Positions 57,274 through 64,000 of a stretch of DNA of 64,000 nucleotides are shown in pieces (positions within the stretch are counted from its first letter, which is position 1; the number at the start of each line of letters is the position of its first letter). Both the position numbers and the translations under genes were made by a program. The stretch is from Erigeron canadensis. Taxonomy: Eukaryota > Streptophyta > Magnoliopsida > Asterales > Asteraceae. The notes beneath the pieces were generated by a model. The model saw only the letters and a list, made by a program, of their open reading frames with translations. It was not told where the DNA came from and did no database searches. Where the stretch lies: contig NC_057761.1 in the NCBI RefSeq assembly GCF_010389155.1, forward strand, positions 7,876,501 to 7,940,500. Reading direction: 5' to 3'.

Positions 57274-60200
57274 TTAGCAATATCTAAGACCTAAGCCTTC
57301 TGCATGCTTGTTGAGCTTTCCCTTTGACAATGCCTTTGTAAAAGAATCCGCCAAGTTATAATCTGTGTGAACTTTGAGTAAATTGATTTCACGTGATTCA
57401 ATTTGCTCTCAAACATAGTGATATCTTCTTTGGTAATGTCTGGCACCCTTTTGAACCCCAGGTTCATTAGCAATGACAATTGCTCCAGAATTGTCACAGT
57501 ACAAATCCATAGGTGTATTATTTGATGTCATCACATCAAGCCCAGAATTAAACTTTCTGATCCAGACAGCTTCCATTGCTGCATCCGAAGCAGCTATATA
57601 CTCAGACTCCGTAGCAGACATAGCAACAGTAGATTGCTTCTTGCTCTTCCAATCTACTGCTCCTCCATTCAAAATGAAGACATACCCTGACTGAGACTTG
57701 GTATCATCCTTATCAGTCTGAAATCCAGCATCACAGTATCCAGTGACTTTAAGCTCTTGATCTGGATTTTCTCCATACACCAAAAACAATTCTTTAGTAG
57801 CACGCATGTACTTAAGAATGTTTTTCACGGCAGTCCAATGATTCTCTCCGGGATTTTGCTGATATCGGCTTACTATATTTTGCGCGAACGCAACATCAGG
57901 TCTAGTGCATCTAACCGCATACATGATAGATCCCACCGCCAAAGCATAAGGGACTCTCTTCATACACTCCACCTCTTCAGGTGTAGAAGCACCATTCTTG
58001 TTGGATAAATTAAGTCCTTCTTGCATAGGCAAGTTCCCGCGCTTAGAATTTTCCATCTTGAATCTCTTCAAGATCTTATCTATATACGCACTTTGACTTA
58101 ATCCGATCAACCGTTTACTTCTATCTCTATAGATTTTGATTCCAAGTATGAATGTTGCTTCACCCAAGTCTTTCATAGCGAAACACTTTCCAAGATAAGA
58201 TTTAACGTCCTTCAACATTGGAATGTGCTTTCCTATTATCAATATGTCATCGACATACAAGACAAGGAAAGTAACATTACTCCCACTAGCTTTGCGATAT
58301 ACACATGGCTCATCAGGATTCTGAACAAAATCAAACTTTTTGATCTCTTCATCAAACCTTTTATTCGAACTCCTTGATGCTTGCTTTAGTCCATAAATGG
58401 ACCTTTGAAGCTTGCATACTTTGTTGGGATATTTAGGATCGACAAAACCTTCTGGTTGTACCATATAGACTTCATCGTCTTTAAAACCATTCAAGAAATC
58501 GGTTTTGACATCCATTTGCCATATCTCAAAGTCATAGTACGCTGCTATGGCTAAGATGATCCTAATAGCTCTAATGTCCGCAACCGGAGAAAAGGTTTCC
58601 TCATAATTAACTCCAAAGAGTTGAGTATAACCTTTCGCCACAAGACGAGCTTTATAGGTGTGTATATTTCCATCCATGTCCGTCTTCTTCTTGAAGATCC
58701 ACTTGCACCCAACGGTTCTACCATTTGGTGGAAGGTCAACCAAGCTCCAGACTTGATTGTTTTTCATGGATTTCATTTCCACATTCGCAGCTTGAAGCCA
58801 TTTGTTAGATTCCGGATCTGATAATGCAGCATTGAAATTAGGAGGTTCATTCAAATCTCCTACTACGTGTTCTTCAGACTCAATCATAAGATTTAATCTA
58901 TCACGAGCACGTATTGTCCTTGAGGACCTACGAAATGGAATCGCTTCATCTTCAACTTGAAGTTCATCTTGAGATTCATCTCTTTGAACATTTTCCCCCC
59001 CAAGTTGAAGATTGCTAGTATCTTTAGAAGTTGACACATCTTCTTGATGCTCATCAAGTTCAACAATCCTCCCACTGTCTTCTTGTAATATGAGTTTCTC
59101 CTCAAAGAACTCAGCATATCGATGGACCTTGACAGTGTTTTCCGTAGGAAAGTAGAAGTAGTAACCCATCGTTTCCTTTGGGTATCCTACAAAGATGCAC
59201 TTGACAAATCTAGGTGCAAGCTTGTCAGGCGTATCTCGTTTCACAAGTGCCTCACATCCCCAGACCTTTAAGTAAGACAAATGAGGAACACTTCCATGCC
59301 ACAATTCATGCGGTGTCTTATCAACTTTCTTAGTTGGAACCAGATTGAGAATGCGAACAGCAGTCTCAAGGGCATAATCCCAAAACGAAAAAGGAAGAGT
59401 CGTATGATTCATCATTGATCGAACCATTTCCAACAAGGTTCGATTCCTCCTCTCCGAAACACCATTGTGTTGAGGAGTATATGGAGAAGTAAGTTGTTGA
59501 ACTATTTCACAAGCTTTAAGATAACTTTTAAACTCTTGACTTAAGTATTCACCACCTCGATCCGAACGAAGGATCTTGATGGTTCTACCGAGTTGATTCT
59601 CCACTTCACTTTTAAATTCCTTGAATGTTTCAAGGACTTCATGTTTATGCTTAATCAAGTAAACATAACCATAACGACTGAAATCATCCGTAAAAGTGAC
59701 AAAATAGCTAGCACCTTTCCTTGACACATGTCTAAATGGGCCACATACATCTGAATGTATTAGTCCAAGTAGCTCTTTAGCCCTTTCTGGTTTATTTTGA
59801 AAAGGTTTCCTTGTCATTTTGCTAGAAACACAAGATACACATTTTTCAAATGATTCATCATTTGTTTGCAAGACACCATCCCTTTGAAGTCTTTCAATGC
59901 GTTTCTTGCCAACATGAGCAAGTCGACAATGCCAAAGATAAGTCGAGTCCGAATTGGGCTTGACTCGTTTGCTAACATTATACATTGAATTATCCTTTGA
60001 ATCACAACCACGCATATCAATTTCATAAATACCATCACAAGCAATAGCATCAAAATAATGAACATTATTTCGAGAAACTGAAATACCAATATCATTAAAG
60101 ATATTAACGAATCCGTTGTTTTTCAACAAAGAAGCTGAAATAACACCTCTAGTAATAGAAGGTGCATAATGACAATCGTTCAAAACAATTATTAAACCAC

Positions 60201-61290
60201 TAGGTAAAACCAAATGATAATCTCTGATTTCTTCTACAACTGCTGGTAGGCCATTTCCTACGAACAGTTGCAAAGATCCTGGTTTCAGTTTCTTTCCCCT
60301 TCTAAGCCCCTGTAATGAATTACAGATATGAGTACCACACCCAGTGTCGTAAACCCATGAATTCCGCTTAGAAAATGAATATAATTCAATGGTGAAGAAT
60401 ATACCTGAACTCCCGGACGTACCGGGCTGCTTCTTCTTCAACTCAGCAAGATACTTGGGACAATTCCACTTCCAATGACCCACTCCATTACAATGGTAAC
60501 AAGGTAGGTTCTTAGCGGGATGTTCCTTCTTCGCCGGAGGGGTCTTCTTAGGTTTAGGAGCAGCAGCAATTTGCTTTCCTTTACCTTCAGCCTTGCCCTT
60601 TCCCTTCAGTTGTTTGCCTTTTTGGACCTTTCCCCCCTTGATCATGAGAACATTGGGAGTAGCAGTTTTCTTTGGCAACTTCTTTTCAAACTCATTAGCC
60701 ATGGCAATAAGTTCCATAACGGTTTTATCCATGCTATGCATAGTATAATTGCGTCCAAACTCTTCAAAATCCTTAGATAAGGACTAGAGAATCAGACCAA
60801 TTTGTACTTGCTTTGCATAAGCATAATTCAACCTATCCAACTGCTCAAAATATCCTTTCATCTTAAGGATATGAGCGCTCACCGGTGTTCCTTGTTCATG
60901 TCGCAAGTCATGAAGTACATCGATAAGATCGAATAACTCCACGCCAGCTTGCTTCTCGAACATAGACTTGAGTTCAGTAAGCATATCACATGAAAATGAA
61001 TGCTCAAATTGCTTTTGTAGGTCAGCATTCATGCTTCCCAACATCAGACAAGCGACCTTATTATGTCTATCACATGTAGTAGCATAATCTGCTAATGCTT
61101 CATTAGAAGCATTGGCAGCAGGAGCAGCGGGTCTTGGCTCTTCAAGGACTTGGTATTTCCTTTCAGCTCTCAAAACGATCCTGAGCTGACGATACCAATC
61201 ATTGAAATTCGGCCCAGAAAGCTTTTCCCTTTCCAACATCGACCTAAATGCCGATTGATGTATGTTTTGAGTGGTATTGTTTGTTGCCAT
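57274..61290 (-). pseudogene. Ty1/copia gag-pol polyprotein with two in-frame stops
   Basis: One frame of 1,338 codons from ATG at 61290 to TAA at 57274-57276, broken by TAG at codon 169 (60786-60784) and TGA at codon 1294 (57411-57409). Domains in order: gag (LSGPNFNDWYRQLRIVL), zinc knuckle CYHCNGVGHWKWNC, protease WVYDTGCGTHICNS, pre-integrase LWHCRLAHVGKKR with CX2C, integrase DVCGPF / LRSDRGGEYLS / QHNGVSERRNRT, reverse transcriptase (CKWIFKKKTDMDG, MDVKTDFLNG, LYVDDILIIG), RNase H (GYCDAGFQTD, ATESEYIAASDA). MDVKTDFLNG has Asp where copia enzymes normally have Ala. The first stop truncates gag before the zinc knuckle; the second removes the last 45 residues of RNase H. Confidence 0.9.
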
Positions 61291-62952
61291 CTACAAAACA
61301 AACAAAAGTTCAATTATCAGTATTCCGATAATTATCCTTAAGAAATGTAATTTTACCCTTGTTAAATTCATCTAAAAAATTACTTTCACTAAGGCTAGGA
61401 TCCAACTTGAGATACAATCATTTCATCAGTTGATCTGCTAGAAATGACGGTATTCAAAAGGTAATCGAGAATCGATAATTGCATTCATGCAACTCCTAGA
61501 ATTATGGGACTTACAACAACACTGTAAAGGGGTATTAAGTGTTTTGTAAACATGTTTCGTCCCATCTTATGCCACGGGTTAAAGTCTCACCTCTTAACTC
61601 GTTTTAACAATTAAGAACATGTAGATAGTCCACCGCCGTCTCACAACGAGTGGTAATCCACCTTGAAGAGATACAATTCACCTACGTCCCACGTAGAGCA
61701 AAAAGCACTGGCAAGTGTTCTTAGGAAACTGGGTTGCATTGACTTAACTTTAAATGGGTAATGCATTTGATGTGAATCAAAAGTTTATGTTTGAAGACTC
61801 ATGCATAATCTTCGAAACATAATATTTTAATAAAATTATTTGTATAGTGTTACAACACAATAGAGCTCGGTAGCTCCATTTGAACGCACAAAGAAGCGCA
61901 ATGGCAAAGGTTTGCGATGAACGCAATTAAAAACCCGCCCTTTTAGAAGGCTAGCGCACTCCGACTTATACCTCTCTTAAAGTTTGTTCAAATGGGTGAG
62001 CCGGTGTATTTCAAGGTTGCAAGACTTCAATTTTATTAATGAAATCTCCATTTCGATAGTTGTTAGTCAAGTTTATTTTCAAAACCAATTTTTGCATCAC
62101 CTTTATACTACTTATAAACAATACAAAAATTAATAAACTTTACTAATTCCGAACTACTTAATCAAGTAACAAGTTAAGATAGGCCACCTAAACATGGTCA
62201 CTATGGTTCATGCATATGTTTAAACCCGGCTCCCCCTTCCGGAAAAGAGAACCACATGTATCAAGTTACCTTGATTGCGTAAGCCTTTAAACAAAATAAC
62301 TAACAATTAGCACATAAACACATAAAACATGCTGACTTAAATTTTCAGTAGCTTCACGACCAGTTTAAGCCTGTTTCTGGTCTGATTCAGATTTCGACCA
62401 GAACTACAAATTTGAGGCCCTATGAGTCAAAAATCTACAGTCCGAATTTGGGCTTCTAACTCATTACCGATTAATTGATATGAATTTTTTAGTAAACTGT
62501 CGCATATCAGGAAATTTACACGAAAAATTCACGTTGTCACATAATTATCTAATAATCAACCCTAATTATTGGATATCATGCTTTGCAAAATATATCTCTA
62601 TATATCCAGTAAAATCACAATAAATTTTGCATGAATTTCTTGTGATTTTACTATTATTTAACAACTTTAAATAATCAAGATACACATATTCATGCAATTC
62701 ATCACATAAATCATGTCAATTCACAATTCAAAACTTGCTTGAGGGTTTCAATCTCTATTGAATAAGGTTGAAAATTTAATTAAACAAAAACCCTAATTTT
62801 TATTTAATCAAGATCCGATTTAATTAATTTAAAAATAAGAAAAACAACCTTTTAATTATTTAACAATTAATTAAAATCAACTAACCCTTAAACCACCCTT
62901 CAAGTTTTGATCTTTGTAATTAATAGATCACATATGTGGCTCGTGATACCAC
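61291..62952 (-). other. Leader (5' untranslated region) of the nested copia element
   Basis: Between primer site and gag ATG. Long blocks match the leader at 16688-18326, above all 61853-62040. No ORF is supported. Confidence 0.65.
62938..62951 (-). other. Primer-binding site of the nested copia element
   Basis: TGGTATCACGAGCC on the minus strand, one base after the end of the 5' LTR. It resembles the initiator tRNA-Met site TGGTATCAGAGC. Confidence 0.7.
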
Positions 62953-63657
62953 TGTTAGAATATTAGCACGTACACAAACATAATCCCGAGTATGTGCAAC
63001 TTGAGAAATCGAAACATATATGCAATCAAATTAATTAACAAAGACTAGAATTGAGTCGTGTACCTTATGCAAGCTCCAATAAAAATAATAATAACAAGAT
63101 TATTATTAATGCTTAGGGTTTAAAGCAAAACCCCTCTACGATCGCACACTAGACACCCCGAATAACATATGCTAGTACTCGATCACAAACCAAACAACCT
63201 TTTGCTTGAACCTTAAACTTCAAAGTCGAAACCCCTCAAGAAGAAGGAATTTCGGCCACTTCAAAGCAAGGAAGAAAAAGGAGAGAATTTGCTTATGTGA
63301 AAAAGTATATGAAAACCAAGAATTAAGCCTCTATTTATAGGGCTTAATTAGGGTTAACATATCTTGGAAAATAAGCAACATAAAGGCTTAAAAAGGCCTC
63401 CATATTGCCGTCCCCCTACATGGACTTTAGGTCCAAGTCCATTTTTCGATTTTCACATTTTAATCTTCCTCTTTAATCAATTAAATATAACTAACACTTT
63501 AATTATGTTTAATTAATCATTTCGTGATCAAAGTAATCAATATATTACTTTAATATATCAATTAATATTATCGAGTTACCGTGTCATTTCGTGTGACCCC
63601 GTAGGCTTAAATTATTACAGGACATGCGATTTATAATAAAATGATCACACTCCAACA
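62953..63657 (-). mobile_element. 5' LTR of the nested copia element (705 bp)
   Basis: On the minus strand it runs from TGTTGGAGTG (63657) to TATTCTAACA (62953). The TATA box CTATAAATAG at 63331-63340 would drive transcription of the element toward lower coordinates. Confidence 0.95.
63331..63340 (-). promoter_or_regulatory. TATA box in the 5' LTR
   Basis: CTATAAATAG on the minus strand, identical to the 3' LTR counterpart. Confidence 0.6.
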
Positions 63658-63662
63658 CATTC

Positions 63663-63686
63663 ATATTACGTGATCATATTCTAACA
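63663..63686 (-). mobile_element. Remaining end of the interrupted copia LTR
   Basis: ATATTACGTGATCATATTCTAACA type sequence, the same terminal block as at 19085-19109. It completes the LTR begun at 55035. Confidence 0.8.
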
Positions 63687-63691
63687 TATAT

Positions 63692-64000
63692 ATCCTCCCA
63701 CCTGTTAGAATACTTTCTGTATAAACCCAAGAGGTTTCACTAAGCTCTACTAAAACTTGCATAGAAAAGTCACAATGAAAGAATAAATTCATGGGAATCC
63801 GGTCCTCGTTTGCAAAGAGAACAACACATGAGGTTGAGATGTGTAGAGTCGCTACTCGCTAACTTGTCATGTCATGGCATAGCTTAGCCTGTCTTGCTTC
63901 GTAAGTTAAGAACCAAATTATATATATGGACCCATAGAATTTGTGGTTGGTGATGTCGAATAGTATCCGAAGTGTTGTTCGACGAGTATGTCACCTCTTT
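63692..64000. other. Sequence right of the interrupted LTR
   Basis: Starts with CCTCCCACC, then TGTTAGAATACTTTCTG, which again looks like the start of a copia LTR or the region before a polypurine tract. No frame is supported in 300 bp. Confidence 0.35.

Larger units (their letters stand above)
55698..63657 (-). mobile_element. Nearly complete Ty1/copia retrotransposon (7,960 bp)
   Basis: Minus strand order: 5' LTR 63657-62953, primer site, leader, gag-pol 61290-57274, non-coding stretch, polypurine tract, 3' LTR 56403-55698. CATTC flanks both ends (55693-55697 and 63658-63662). The LTRs are 706 and 705 bp and, by eye, differ at roughly 20 positions, several clustered in the first 60 bp at the genomic left. 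The insertion split an older LTR of a related family. Two in-frame stops but no frameshift in the polyprotein. Confidence 0.95.

Overview
This window is nuclear DNA of a flowering plant, most likely a eudicot. The evidence is spliced genes with GT-AG introns, a plastid-type transit peptide, a plant-specific RING protein, abundant Ty1/copia elements, MITEs and a very AT-rich background. The transposon families look like those of Asteraceae, but I cannot prove the family from sequence alone. There are only three host loci in 64 kb: a plastid NiCoT-like transporter (28468-33261, +), a BOI-type RING E3 ligase (43760-44991, -) and a disrupted gene for an unrecognised membrane protein (20896-23047, +).

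Layout. Positions 1-19109 are a nest of three LTR retrotransposons. The 3' end of one element (1-978) sits inside the gag gene of a Sirevirus-like Ty1/copia element (979-about 13302, +), which itself sits inside the RNase H region of a minus-strand Ty1/copia element (about 13320-19109). Positions 19386-19709 are a Mutator-type MITE with a 9-bp target duplication. Positions 20760-23150 are the membrane-protein gene; a 727-bp Harbinger/Tourist-type MITE lies between its codons 2 and 3, exon 3 has a one-base frameshift, and a 504-bp solo LTR (23278-23781, duplication ACTAG) lies just downstream. Positions 25265-26516 are a Mutator-like element with inverted repeats of about 330-360 bp.

The NiCoT gene has two exons and a 3.6-kb intron that holds a 5'-truncated LINE flanked by a 17-bp target duplication. 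A broken copy of the 3' part of exon 2 lies about 4 kb downstream, followed by further collinear duplicated sequence. From 37.3 to 55 kb the DNA is mostly non-coding AT-rich sequence with the RING gene, a tRNA-derived SINE, a 0.8-kb tandem duplication, and two foldback elements set in TA microsatellites.

Positions 55035-63686 are a copia LTR into which a nearly intact 7,960-bp minus-strand Ty1/copia element has inserted (LTRs of 706 and 705 bp, duplication CATTC, two in-frame stops in a 1,338-residue polyprotein).

I found no CRISPR array, rRNA or tRNA gene, and no convincing new biochemical system. The most informative signals are the insertion history, the MITE at a start codon, and a leader sequence conserved between two related copia elements.
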